A DNA stretch of 64,000 bases from Apium graveolens (taxonomy: Eukaryota > Streptophyta > Magnoliopsida > Apiales > Apiaceae): positions 70,132,920 to 70,196,919 of the forward strand of contig NC_133653.1 in the NCBI RefSeq assembly GCF_009905375.1, given 5' to 3'. The position numbers and the translations under genes are program-made. This document shows, in pieces, positions 46,633 to 59,100 of this stretch; position 1 is the stretch's first letter, and the number at the start of each line of letters is the position of its first letter. The notes under the pieces are model-generated. The model searched no databases, was not told the origin of the DNA, and saw only the letters and a list, made by a program, of their open reading frames with translations.

Positions 46633-46677
46633 GGGTATTAGATACCAGAGTGATTAGCTTTAGTACAAGTGGGAGAT

Positions 46678-48337
46678 TGAAAGGAACATGTCCTAAGTCC
46701 AATCATGTATTAGGATTTAGGAATAACTTTTTATCTGTTTTAATTTCATTGATATTAATAAAAGACTTGTTTTGTTTTTATTACGGGCTCTATCTATTTA
46801 AGTGTTTGAATAAGATATACCATAGTTTAGAGTAAAGCTTTTATGAATTATGATGAGATTATAATAGTGAGACCTAAAAGACGATAACTCTAAACTTAAA
46901 TAGTTCCTGGTCATAGGATTACTAACTGGTAATTAATAATCCATAAAGATCGGTACATACTATGCTTGCTTCATTATGAAGGATGTCTGTTCTCATAGAC
47001 ATTTGTGTGGTGACACTATAGCTAGTATGTAGGTGCTTATTATAGAATAAGTTCACTGAACATGACTCACACAGCTGAACAACTGATGGAGTTCACTCAC
47101 GTGTCAGCAGTTGTTCACATAGTGATAGTTGTACAACTATCCTTAGACTTGAGGTCATCATAGTCATCTTGTGTACACTGAACTATGCTTTGGTTTAGTT
47201 CTTAGTCTCTAGGGACAATTATTAGGGCTCTACAGGGTATAGGAATTTGTACACGAAGATAGTGTATGATCAATAAAGGATCTACCCCTTCCAGTGAATG
47301 AAGCGAATGTTCAAGGCTGATCCACTTATGCTAGTTCAGGAATCTCCGGCCAGAGTGAATGAAATTAGAAAGGAGTTTCTAATTTGCATAGAACTAAGCA
47401 TAGTAAATGATAAGCAAGTGATTAAATTAGATAGGCTTGACACGAGATCCATGCCTTGTATTTAATCATGGACATTGTAGGGTAGAAGGAGTTTATTGTA
47501 CGGTAACTATTCACTGAATAGGTTCTTGGTATTCTAAGCAGTGAATTTGTATTATCCGGATAGTCGCGATATGCTGAGAAGTATCCCTCACGATGTAGAA
47601 TAAATATGATTAATTAATTAATCATATTTAATAAATTAGAGAATTTATATAAATAATGATAAAATAGTTTTATTATTATTTATTTATACTACCGGCTTAA
47701 TATTGAACCTACAGGGTCACACCATAAAAAGAAAATGATTTAATGGTGGAGGAATTAATTAATAATGGCTAATAATTATTTATTTATGAAATAAATAATT
47801 AATTGGAAAATTTAATAATTGATTAAATGCGATTTAATTGATTATAAATTAATTAAGAAAAGTTCTTAATATTATTAATTAAGAATTTAATTTTTGGAAA
47901 TTAAATTAAGAGAGAGAATTATTTCTAAATTGTTTAGAAAAAGGATTAATAATTAAAATGTGTTTTAATTATTAATGAGAATAATAAATGGGTTAATAAT
48001 AATAATATTTTATGGGAAAATTTCAGCTGAAAATTTTGCCTATAAATATACTATTATAAACCCTATTTTTATTCTAACCCGAACCCAAAATTTTTAGAAA
48101 AACCTAATTCTCTCCACCTCCTCCTCCTCCTCCTTAACGTCGTTTTCTTGGTGGATACCGGTGGAGTGCTTCACGTTTGAGGAGCAGCTGCTAAGGATCT
48201 CCGATCGTTGCTTTTGGATCGCTATTAAAGGTTAGTAATCGATTCATATGTTTTTAATCACGATTTATATGCTTTTATTTGGATTTTATATGTGTAAAAG
48301 TGTTTTACCATGCCTCCGCTGTGATTAAAATCCAACA
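46678..48337 (+). repeat. T element LTR f (middle LTR of the array), 1660 bp
   Basis: TGAAAGGAACATG...AATCCAACA, with a polypurine tract before it and a primer site (48339-48350) after it, so it serves two internal regions. It is almost identical to LTR g and LTR b, and clearly different from LTR e. Private changes include GACTCACACAG and CTCCGGCCAG. Confidence 0.93.
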
Positions 48338-50203
48338 ATGGTATCAGAGCATAGGTTGTATGCATATAGATCTGTGGTAAAAATTTCAAAATTTTATGTG
48401 CTTGTATGAATTAATTATGATTTTTACAAGTTATATCATGGATTAATTTTGTCTGATGAGAAATCGTTTCTCAGAATAATTTTGAATGTTGATCTGGGTT
48501 CTACAAGTGTTGTAGATCGTCTGGGTATTTTTTTAATAATTTTATGATGTATGGATTATTTATTATGAATTTTTGAAGTTATTTTAATTAAATTCGTAAT
48601 TAAATAAAGATATATATATATATATATATGAATTGTAAGTATGTATATATATATGTACATCTGCATCTGCTGCTTGTCTGTCTGATGGCACGGGAAACAA
48701 AGCAAGGAACAGACACGAGAAAGAATGTCAGGCGCGGCGATCGAAAAAAAAAAGCAACGGCGGCTGCTACAGGCGTGTGTGGCGCACGCGCGCGCGGGTG
48801 GGTGTCGCGCATTCCGTGAATGCGTTACACCCTGTGGTGCATTCACGGAATGCGTTACACCTTTTAATGGCTTAAAAGGGTTGTAACGCATCACCGGAAT
48901 GCGTTACAGGGCTTGTAACACGTTCTTGTAATGCGTTACAGCCCAACTGTCCACATTAAATTTGATTTTTTGGGAGTTTCGTAACTCCGTTTTGGGCGTG
49001 CAATATATCGTTGGATTCGTTTTTCCGAGACGGATCTAATGGAGTGATCAAATTTTAGTTTATATAAAATTTTTGAACTGTTTATTTCCGAAAGTATTTT
49101 AAAGCTGTTTTTAACTGTTTTAACTGCTTTTAAATGCCTCATGTGATACATAGAGATGTATAATGCTTAGACCAATATGCTAGATGATGTAACATGCCTA
49201 CCTTGACGTTTATTCATGTTTATATATGTGATATATGCTTACTTTATCATGCGATGATAGATTTAGGTGAACTTAAATGAACATAAGGCGTTTGTTAGAC
49301 AACCTAGTATAGTGAAATTGTTTCATAACCTTAATAATAATATTATGAATACAATCATGAGATTCTTATGTTTATGAAACACGTAATTGAATATGAATTT
49401 TCGATATGAGAGAAAGGATGATTCTGTCAACAACAGATTTCTATCTGTAAGAAAAGGTTATTAAGTGACGTTTCTTGACAATGCTCCACCCGATTTGGGA
49501 ATCGTCTGATTATCGATTATTGATTTGAAATATTTAATTTAAAAGGAAGAATTTCTTTATAATATGATTATGATTTTAACATAATATAATCCCTCTAAAA
49601 TTAAATAATATCAAGTAGTAATTGGCCAATGACACAACGGGCTTGTGTCGGTCATAGCCTTCCAACATGATAGAAAAGTAGTTCTTATTTTTGAATCATT
49701 GTCGGTTCGTGCTACAGCCGAGGGCTTTGATTTCGAAATAAGAAATACTTGTCTATTACATAGAGATGTGTACATTGAATAAGAATCTAAAGGTCGGTAC
49801 GTGCCACAGCCGTGGGCCTTTGGGGACTGATTCAATTGTACGGAATGTTGGGTTAGACTTGACTTAGAATATTGAGTTTGTCGTGCCACAGCCGTGACTC
49901 AATTATTCAAGAGGCTAAAGTTTGATTAGGGAATAACATAAGATGTAATTGACAAGAGTTGTCTGCCTATTGAACATTACATGGCGGTTCGTGCTACAGC
50001 CGGGGTTGTGTAATGGAATGTAGGATCCCTATTGCCACTAGCATTATAAATGCTTAATTTTTCACGTAGGGGGTTGAATAAATTAGATAAACTAGTGGGA
50101 GCCACTTATGAATAAAGACCCGATTCATATAGTGTTTTGAAATGAAATTGAATATTTGCTAAGTGTTGTTATGTGTTTATCATTTACAGATTTACTATAC
50201 ATT

Positions 50204-51458
50204 ATGTCTTCTGCACTATCACTCAGGAGCATACTAGATGCTCATAAATTGACCGGTCCTAATTATGTTGACTGGCTTCGAAACTTGAGAATTGTTCTCA
50301 GGATTGAGAAACTGGAATACGTGATTGACTCACCTAAGCCTACTGAACCTGCTAGTGATGCACATAATGATGAACATGTTGTGTATCGTAAGTGGGTAGA
50401 TGATGCAAATGTTGCTCAATGCATCATGCTAGCTTCCATGAACATTGAGCTACAGAAGCAACATGAGCATATGGATGCTCACACTATCCTCATGCATCTA
50501 CAAGAGTTGTATGATGTGGCAGGGAGGACAGCTCGATATGAGATATCGAAGGAGCTGTTCGGTTGTAGGATGTCTGAGGGATCATCTGTGAATGACCATG
50601 TACTTAAGATGATCAATTTGAAACGGACAACTTGGTTTTGCCATGGATGGGGAGCTGAGCCAAGACTTGGTCTTGCAATCGCTTCCGAATTCGTTCTCGC
50701 AGTTTGTTGTGAACTTTCACATGAATAAGTTGGACGTCAGCCTGCCTGAACTCCATAACATGTTGAAGACTGCGGAATCGAATTTTCCCCCTAAGAAGAG
50801 TTCTGTTCTTCTAATTGGTGAAGGTTCCAATCCTAAGAAAAGGAAGAGGAACCCTTCCAAGAAGAAGAAAGTAGGTGAGAAAATGCCGATTCCACCAAAA
50901 GCTGAAGATCCCAAGAGCAAAGTTATTTGCTTTCACTGTAACAAGGTGGGGCACTGGAAGAGGAACTGCAAGGTATACCTTGCAGAATTGAAGAAGAAGA
51001 AGGGTAGTGAGACTACCGCTTCTGATTCAGGTATGTTCATGATAGAAGTGAATATGTCATTAAATCAAATTTCTACTTGGGTATTAGATACCGCCTGTGG
51101 TTCTCATATCTGCAATTTATTACAGGGACTAAGGAGAAGTAGGACTCTTGAGGAAGATGAGGTGATTCTACTGATGGGAAATGGAGCAAGAGTTGCTGCT
51201 GAAGATGTAGAATCATTTCATTTAAATATGCCTACGGGCAAGACTATTGTTTTAAATAATTGTTATTTTGTTCCCTCGATTGTGAGGAATATTATTCCCA
51301 TGTTAGACTTGGCTGGATTTTCATTTATTATTGAGAATAATGAATGTTCTATTCTTAGAGATAATATTCTTTATGGACGTGGTACTTTAAATAATGGTCT
51401 GTATAAATGTGACATAATTTACTTCAGATTGAACAAACTAATAAAAGAAAAGGGATGA
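50204..51458 (+). pseudogene. T element C6 gag-protease
   Basis: ATG at 50204. The copy closest to the consensus of the six: no private stop, only the common frameshift near 50625. CFHCNKVGHWKRNC and WVLDTACGSHIC are intact. Confidence 0.84.
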
Positions 51459-52340
51459 TGAAAATCTCACTTCATTGTGGCACTGCAGTCTCCATTTAGT
51501 AGACATGGAGAGAGGGCTGCAAATTTGCTAGGAATGGTACACACAGATGTATGTGGACCAATGTCTACGCAAGCCATGGGTGGATTTTCATACTTCATTA
51601 CTTTCGTGGATAATAGATCTAGATTCGGATATGTGTTTGATGAAACACAAGTCTGAAGCCTTTGAAAAGTTCAAAGAGTATAAGTATGAAGTGGAGAAAC
51701 AAACCAAACATAGTATTATAATTCTTCGATTAGATCGAGGTGGTGAATACTTGAATGGAGAGTTTCTGGATTATCTCAAAGTAAATGGTATAGTCTCCCA
51801 GTGGACGCCTCCAGATTGGTATCTGAAAGGAGAAATCGAACTTTGTTAGACATAGTTCGGTCCATGATGAGCTATGCAAATCTTCCACTATTCCTATGGG
51901 GTTATGCATTGGAAACCTCAGCATATTTACTGAATAAGGTGCCTTCCAAATATGTTCCTCAAACTCCGTATGAGATATGGAAAGAAAGGAAACCGAGTCT
52001 TAAACACGTTAAGATTTGGGGATGTCCAGCTTATGTCAAGTAAGTTGACCCAGATAAGCTGGAATATCGATCCGTAAAATGTAGTTTTGTGGGATATCCT
52101 AAAGAGACTTTAGGGTATTACTTTTACACCGATCATCGGGTGTTTGTCTCCAGACATGCTACCTTCTTGGAAAAGGAGTTTATCCTTGAAGGAAACAGTG
52201 GGAGCAAAATTGAACTTGATGAAGTTCAAGAAGCACAAACTACTACGGATCAAGTGGAAACACCTGTTCTGACTGAACAACCTTCTGTGGAACAACCCAT
52301 TCGTAGGTCAGGGAGAGTGTCTCGCCAACCTGAGAGGTAA
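51459..52340 (+). pseudogene. T element C6 integrase
   Basis: Frames 51547-51849, 51801-52043 and 52089-52340 correspond to the first Asp/second Asp region, the Glu region and the C-terminal part. The same HHCC deletion and small indels are present as in C1. Confidence 0.8.
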
Positions 52341-52960
52341 TATGGCCTTGTCATTGAGAATGACAATGAGTTGTCGATCATTGATGATGACGACCCTATG
52401 ACCTATAATGAGGCTATGAGTAGTGTTGACTCAGAGAAATGGCAAAGTGCCATAAAATCCGGAATGAAATCTATGTATACGGGATACAAAAGAATGATTA
52501 GAGCAGATGGCCAGGTGGAGACCTTTAAGGCCAGGCTTTTGGAAAAAGGATTCAAACAAAGGCAATGAATTTACTTTGATGAAACCTTTTACCTGTAGCC
52601 CTGTTATAATCAGTTCGGATTTTGCTTGCGAATGCTGCTTACTACGACTATGAGATCTGGAAATTAGCCAGATGGTTTTCTTTCAAGAGAAATGAAAACC
52701 TAGTGTGTAAGCTGCTGCGAACCATATGTGGTTTAAAACAAGCTTCTCGTAGATGGAACATCCGTTTTGATGAGACAATCAAAGAGTTTGGTTTTATCAA
52801 AAACGTAGATGAACCATGTGTCTACAAAAGGGTTAGTGGGAGCGCGATAACATTTCTTGTGTTGTATTGAAATAGAGTTGACACACATAACAACATAGCA
52901 GACCCACTCACAAAGCTACTTTATGAAAGTCACTTTGATCATCATAAAGACTAGATGGGT
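52341..52960 (+). pseudogene. T element C6 RT-RNase H remnant
   Basis: A one-base difference (TTTCAAGAGAAATG against TTTCCAAGAGAAATG) joins two RT pieces into one frame (52622-52870): IWKLARWFSFKRNENLVCKL then LKQASRRWNIRFDETIK to FLVLY. The first-Asp block and YVDD are still absent. This frame may be nearer the ancestral state of the deleted element. Confidence 0.78.
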
Positions 52961-53001
52961 ATTAGATACCAGAGTGATTAGCTTTAGTACAAGTGGGAGA
53001 T

Positions 53002-54658
53002 TGAAAGGAACATGTCCTAAGTCCAATCATGTATTAGGATTTAGGAATAACTTTTTATCTGTTTTGATTTCATTGATATTAATAAAAGACTTGTTTTGTT
53101 TTTATTACGGGCTCTATCTATTTAAGTGTTTGAATAAGATATACCATAGTTTAGAGTAAAGCTTTTATAAATTATGATGAGATTATAATAGTGAGACCTA
53201 AAATACGATAACTCTAAACTTAAATAGTTCCTGGTCATAGGATTACTAACTGGTAATTAATAATCCGTAAAGATCGGTACATACTATGCTTGCTTCATTA
53301 TGAAGGATGTCTGTTCTCATAGACATTTGTGTGGTGACACTATAGCTAGTATGTAGGTGCTTATTATAGAATAAGTTCACTGAACATGACTCGCACAGCT
53401 GAACAACTGATGGAGTTCACTCACGTGTCAGCAGTTGTTCACATAGTGATAGTTGTACAACTATCCTTAGACTTGAGGTCATTATAGTCATCTTGTGTAC
53501 ACTGAACTATGCTTTGGTTTAGTTCTTAGTCTCCAGGGACAATTATTAGGGCTCTACAGGGTATAGGAATTTGTACACGAAGATAGTGTATGATCAATAA
53601 AGGATCTACCCCTTCCAGTGAAGGAAGCGAATGTTCAAGGCTGATCCACTTATGCTAGTTCAGGAATCTCTGGCCAGAGTGAATGAAATTAGAAAGGAGT
53701 TTCTAATTTGTATAGAACTAAGCATAGTAAATGATAAGCAAGTGATTAAATTAGATAGGCTTGACACGAGATCCATGCCTTGTATTTAATCATGGACATT
53801 GTAGGGTAGAAGGAGTTTATTGTACGGTAACTATTCACTGAATAGGTTCTTGGTATTCTAAGCAGTGAATTTGTATTATCCGGATAGTCGCGATATGCTG
53901 AGAAGTATCCCTCATGATGTAGAATAAATATGATTAATTAATTAATCATATTTAATAAATTAGAGAATTTATATAAATAATGATAAAATAGTTTTATTAT
54001 TATTTATTTATACTACCGGCTTAATATTGAACCTACAGGGTCACACCATAAAAAGAAAATGATTTAATGGTGGAGGAATTAATTAATAATGGCTAATAAT
54101 TATTTATTTATGAAATAAATAATTAATTGGCAAATTTAATAATTGATTAAATACGATTTAATTGATTATAAATTAATTAAGAAAAGTTCTTAATATTATT
54201 AATTAAGAATTTAATTTTTGGAAATTAAATTAAGAGAGAGAATTATTTCTAAATTGTTTAGAAAAAGGATTAATAATTAAAATGTGTTTTAATTATTAAT
54301 GAGAATAATAAATGGGTTAATAATAATAATATTTTATGGGAAAATTTCAGCTGAAAATTTTGCCTATAAATATACTATTATAAACCCTATTTTTATTCTA
54401 ACCCGAACCCAAAATTTTTAGAAAAACCTAATTCTCTCCACCTCCTCCTCCTCCTTAACGTCGTTTTCTTGGTGGATACCGGTGGAGTGCTTCACGTTTG
54501 AGGAGCAGCTGCTAAGGATCTCCGATCGTTGCTTTTGGATCGCTATTAAAGGTTAGTAATCGATTCATATGTTTTTAATCACGATTTATATGCTTTTATT
54601 TGGATTTTATATGTGTAAAAGTGTTTTACCATGCCTCCGCTGCGATTAAAATCCAACA
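53002..54658 (+). repeat. T element LTR g (3' end of the tandem array), 1657 bp
   Basis: TGAAAGGAACATG...AATCCAACA, followed by GTTCT and the resumed Gag of Sirevirus A instead of a primer site. The CTCC run near 54444 is three bases shorter than in LTR f. Confidence 0.92.
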
Positions 54659-54663
54659 GTTCT
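54659..54663. other. Right target-site duplication of the T array (GTTCT)
   Basis: GTTCT partners CTTCT at 40338-40342. On the minus strand it is the end of the host word CAGAAC (Gln-Asn of the zinc knuckle). Confidence 0.6.
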
Positions 54664-56740
54664 GACATTGTTTCCTGGGGGCATCTGCAACAAATGTAAA
54701 GTTATTATTTTTATTCACTCCAATTTTCCCATTCCTATTCTTCTTTCTCCTTCCTGTATTCTCAGTCTTGATTTTCTTAATTGGCTTCTTAGAAACTTGA
54801 TCCACCATGAACTTCTTTTAAGTTTTAGGAGTTGGGGTTGTTTCTGTACATTTCTTCTCATTATCCTCATCTGCAAGCTCTTGCTTGATAACCAACTCAA
54901 CTTCATTGAAATTAACTTCACTGAAATTAACTTCATATGCTTTGAATAAAGGTGCATCAACTTTTCTCAGCATAACTGGGACATCTTGATTTGCAATTTC
55001 ATTACCTTTGTCACCTTCACTTTTCTTGTTGTTGCTCAAAGCATCATAGTCCAAACAATAGCTATGTTAGCACATGGTTTGTTGTTCTCATGGTACTGAC
55101 TAACCAACTGAGATGCATTCCTGAAAGATTTCAGTTTCAGCTCATTCTTCTCTAGATTTTCCCTCAACATAACTTCTACTTCACTGGCACACTTCAGCAT
55201 GTTCTTCAAATATTCATTTTCTTGCTTGACAGTTTCAAGCTCCACAAGCTACAGTTCCAAATCTTGATTCTGAATCTCAAGGTTCTCATTTACCTTTGAA
55301 AGTCTACTAACTTCCTCAGTAGCTTCCACCATTCTTGTGTGGATATGAAACATCTCTACACTTATCTTTTCAACGGTTTCTTTATATTGGCTTGTATTTA
55401 AATCAATGGTGGTTATAGTTGGTACCTTAGATTTTGATGAGGATGATTATCCTTGCTCAAGAGCCATTAGTGCATAGTTTCTAAACTCTTCATTCTCAAC
55501 TTCATCATCAGTATCATCCCAACTTTTTCCCTCAATAATGTAAGCCTTTCCTTGCCGTTTCTTCAAGAGAGCTTCATTACTTTGCCTCCAATTCTGAATA
55601 GGCTTTGTCCTTCTTCACCTTCTTAGGCTTCTTGAACTCATTAAAAAAGCGACCCAACTCATCACAGTTGAAGCACCTTATCTTTGATATGTTAATAGAT
55701 CCAATTTTGTATCCACCTTTTCTAGCTGAGTTGTACTGAGTCTTTGGTTTCCAATTGTTGCTGTTGGAAGACTGTCCCTTATTCTTGAAGAATCTTGGCT
55801 TTTTGACTCTGATGTTAGAGAATTACCAAGCTAAATAAGCCATAAATTAGTCCATCTCATCTAGCTCAACCAAGATGTAAAACTCATCTTCCTCTAGTTC
55901 TAAAACAACTTGCTTTTGAGGTCCTTTGTTCTTTGCTCCACAGCTTGAATAATTGGAACTTGAGCATCTTGTTCATCTTCACTTGCTTCACTATCATTTA
56001 CCACTAAGGCACTGAAACCATCAACCACATGTCCTTGGTTTGCCTTTAATGACTTTCTTTGCAACATTTCAAGCTCATAATTTTTCAAGATCCCATATAA
56101 AACTTCCAGTGTTATTCTAATCAAATCTCTTCCTTCTCTAATAGTTGATAATTTCTGTTCAATGTGGTCAGGAAGAGCTTGCAAGAACTTTAGGTTGACC
56201 TCCTCAGCTTCATAATACTTATCATGAAGTTATAAGTCATTTATCAATTTATTAAACCTTTCAAAAACTTCAGAAATTCCTTCTTTAGGCTTTGCCATGA
56301 ATCCCTCAAACTGAGATACCAGTATTCTCCTTTAATTTGATTTAACTTCCTCTGTACCCTCACATAGAATCTCAATCTTATCTCAAATTTGTTTGGCTGT
56401 GTTACAGTTGATAATATTATTGTACATAACATTTCCAAGTGACTCTATAAGAATTAATTGCAGGCCGCTATCCAAAGAGACTTTTTCCTTTTCTGTTTCA
56501 GTGTATTTTGAGGGGTCTTTAGGAGCATAATGAGCCGGGATGACCATGTCTCCATCAGTAGATTCATCAACCCTTTCCTTTCTTGAGAATATGAATATAT
56601 AATGGGTTGGCCATTTTTATGAACAACATCATCTTCTTTTTCCAAAGTGTGTAGTTGATTCTATCAAAGGCTGGCATCTTGATACTGCTTATCTTTTGTG
56701 CACTCATACTTCCATGATCTTTATCTGTTTTCTTTTAAAT
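54659..56740 (-). pseudogene. Gag N-terminal and central part of Sirevirus A (copy 2), right of the T array
   Basis: Read from about 56700 downward it begins MSAQK (near 56704), then a Sirevirus Gag with open pieces 55900-56184 (HIEQKLSTIREGRDLIRITL, YGILKNYELEMLQRKSLKAN), 55036-55245 (coiled-coil, KQENEYLKNMLKCASEVEVM) and 54659-54808 (basic, GKIGVNKNNNFTFVADAPRK). The first zinc knuckle (near 55640-55680) reads CFNCDELGRFFNEF: the His is Arg and the last Cys is Phe, so it is dead. The second knuckle is cut after CQN by the T array. Many stops occur in 56190-56640 and 55250-55900. Confidence 0.75.
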
Positions 56741-56743
56741 TTT

Positions 56744-56755
56744 GCTCTGATACTA
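56744..56755 (-). other. Primer-binding site of Sirevirus A
   Basis: On the minus strand TAGTATCAGAGC, one mismatch from the tRNA-iMet complement, lies two bases after the LTR segment end ATATCTAACA. Confidence 0.75.
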
Positions 56756-56757
56756 CT

Positions 56758-57826
56758 TGTTAGATATTGTGTATAACACAGAAGGGGGTGAATATGTTTA
56801 TTAGAAATATATTGTAGGCTTGATGATATTCTACCAAAACACCTTAGTAGATTTAATTAAGTAAATTTGTAACTATCAACGAAAAACCATACTTGTGCAT
56901 CCGTTGATAGAGTAGCTTATGTCTAAATAATTTTTTGTAGCACATTCCTGTATACTGTAATGTTTTAGAGAATTATAAGTTGTAGGATGTTCTAAGTCAT
57001 GTTGATTTCTAGAATGATATGCAAAATAGGTTGGCCAATTGTAAATATTAGATGCCTTATAATTTTGCATAAATGAAATTGAGTCAACTGCTATGGAAAT
57101 ACTTTCAACGGATGTTTCTGCAAGGCATTGATAGATGACCTAAGTCTCAATCAACGGATGATCCAATAGAGTCTCAACGTATGATCCAACAGAGTCTCGA
57201 CGGATAACATATTCAAATAGTAGTTGATAGTGACTTGATAGTCGCATGGGTTGGTTGTATACAAAAGAAATGTGGCAGCCTGTAATCAGGATTATGAAGA
57301 TCAAGAAGCATTTCCATTTTCATGCAAAACAGGGACGTTCAAAGATGCCATATCTATCTGGATTGCATTGGACAAAGAAATGAAGAAATATATGATTAGA
57401 CCTAGATAATAGACTTATGTTTTGTCTTACTACACATGTAACTTGGTGATATATAAACCAAGAGTAGTAAATAGTTAATTTTCAATTTAGACAGTAAGAA
57501 CAAGAAAGAACTAGAGAGCATTTATAAGCTATATCTTTTAGAACTCTCAAGTTTAAGTTTGTAAAAAATCTTGTAAGCAGCTGTGTGCTTTTGCATCACA
57601 GAGAACATTTACATTTATAAATATCTCTGGTGCAAATAACAATCCACCAGAAAGTTTTAAACATCGTTGTTTATTTACTTTGTGTTTGAATACTTTTCTT
57701 ATCCGTAATTAGCCTATTCAAACATTGTTATATTTATATTTGTAAGGAGTTTTAAAATCGAAAAGAAACCAAAATTCCATTCAACCCCCTCCTGTAATTA
57801 TGTAGTTAGATTGTATGAGAATAACA
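56758..57826. repeat. LTR segment shared by two divergent Sireviruses, 1069 bp
   Basis: TGTTAGATAT...GAGAATAACA. Both outer ends look like U5 ends: on the plus strand CATTCAACCCCCTCCTG then AATAACA and a primer site at 57829; on the minus strand CACCCCCTTCTGTG then CTAACA and a primer site at 56755. It holds copies of the TCAACGGAT word (56902 region in reverse, 57105, 57151, 57173, 57197) and an inverted pair CTATCAACG/CGTTGATAG (56873-56881, 56902-56910). The right part (from about 57100) is clearly the D LTR. The left part could belong to A, making this a fused LTR, or the whole could be the D LTR. Confidence 0.7.
57450..57457 (+). promoter_or_regulatory. Putative TATA box of the D LTR
   Basis: TATATAAA lies about 370 bp before the LTR end, ahead of a CAAGAG region, in plus orientation. 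I see no equally clear TATA box facing element A on the minus strand. Confidence 0.5.
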
Positions 57827-57828
57827 AT

Positions 57829-57840
57829 TGGTATCAGAGC
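57829..57840 (+). other. Primer-binding site of Sirevirus D
   Basis: TGGTATCAGAGC, two bases after the LTR end AATAACA; a perfect complement of initiator tRNA-Met. Confidence 0.88.
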
Positions 57841-57866
57841 GAGCTCTTGACACACTAAGAGTCTAA

Positions 57867-59100
57867 ATATCAAAGCAACTAACAACAAGAGCAGGAAGGA
57901 TATTGGAGTGAAGATCCCTTTTTAGGATAAAGACAACTATCACCACTGGAAGGTAAAAATGCACTTGCATCTCCTCTCTCAAGATGAAAGGTATGTTGAT
58001 TACATTGAGAAAGGCCCTCATATTCCTCAGAGAACTGCTACAGATGTTGATGTAGATGTAGGCAATGAGTAAAGCATTCCAAATCCACAATCAGAATGGA
58101 CAGATGAAGCATTGAGCAAGTGCACAAAGATAAAAAAGGCTATGAACATTTTATCCAATGGTCTTGATAGTGATATGTTTGACAATGTTATCAACTCTAA
58201 AACTGCTAAGGATATTTGGGATACAATTCAAATCATATGTGATGGAATTGAAAAAGTGAGGGAAAACAAGATGCAACTTCTAATCTAGTAGTACGAGCAC
58301 TTTCATTGTGAAGATAATGAATCTCTAAGTGACATTTTTAGTAGATTTTAAAAACTATTAAATGCACTGAAGCTGCATGATAGAGTGTATTAAACAAAAG
58401 ATTCAAACCTGAAATTCTTTAGATCTCTGCCAAAAGACTGGAAACCTACGATTGTCTCCCTAAAAAATTCTCAAGATCATAAGGAGTTTACTTTGGAGAG
58501 ATTATATGGCATTCTAAAACCTTATGAGCTTGAGTTGGAACAAGATGAGCAGATAGAGAAAGGAAGGAAGAAGGGAGGATCTGTAACACTGGTAGCTGAA
58601 CAAGAGAGAGTGAAAGAGATGAAGGTTGAAGCTATGGAATCTGCACCAAACTATAGAGTTTGTGAAGGCAAAGGAAAAAGGCTAGTGGCTGAGCATGAAG
58701 ATCATTTAAGTCAGGATGAAATGGAAGACATAGATGAACATCTAGCTTTCATGTCAAGATGGTTTGCCAAGCTCAAATTCAAAAAGAATTTTGGAGCAGC
58801 CAAGCCAAATAGAAACATGGTGGATAAATCCAAATTCAAGTGTTTCAAATATGGCTTGAGTGGTCATTTTGCAAGTGAATACAAAAAGCCTGATTCTAAT
58901 AAAAAGAAGTTTGAGCCTGTGGATTACAAAAAGAAGTACTTTGAATTGCTCAAACAGAAGGAAATGGCTTTCTTGACTCAAAAAAATGACTGGGCACCTG
59001 ATGGGGTACATGAAGATGAAGAACCAAACTATATCAATCTAGCTCTAATGGCCAAAGTAGATGAAGCAGAGGCCAGTTCTTCAAGCAGTCAGCGAAACAG
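57867..59100 (+). pseudogene. Gag of Sirevirus D (interrupted)
   Basis: The frame TNNKSRKDIGVKIPF begins without a visible ATG (the expected position near 57867 is not ATG) and meets TAG at 57923-57925. It continues DKDNYHHWKVKMHLHLLSQD with further stops near 58070, 58288, 58350 and 58392, then is open from 58493 (MERLYGILKPYELELEQDEQ) as the first part of the 381-codon frame 58493-59638. The zinc knuckle at about 58840-58880 reads CFKYGLSGHFASEY: two of the four ligands (second and fourth Cys) are Tyr, so it should not bind zinc. The tail is lysine- then glutamate-rich. Confidence 0.78.

Larger units (their letters stand above)
42004..46677 (+). mobile_element. T element internal region, copy C5
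   Basis: This is a complete internal region of 4674 bp with (AT)14, hairpin cluster 1 (42483-42583), hairpin array 2 (43304-43699), gag-protease, integrase, shrunken RT and polypurine tract (46667-46677). It sits at the position that corresponds to C1 in the direct duplication, but lacks C1's gag TGA codon. Confidence 0.91.
48338..53001 (+). mobile_element. T element internal region, copy C6
   Basis: This is a complete internal region of 4664 bp with (AT)10, hairpin cluster 1 (48808-48908), hairpin array 2 (49629-50024), coding relics and polypurine tract (52991-53001). It shares with C1 alone the leader variants GCTTACTTTATC and GTAAGAAAAGGTT, which suggests gene conversion or a mixed history of the copies. 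Confidence 0.91.
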
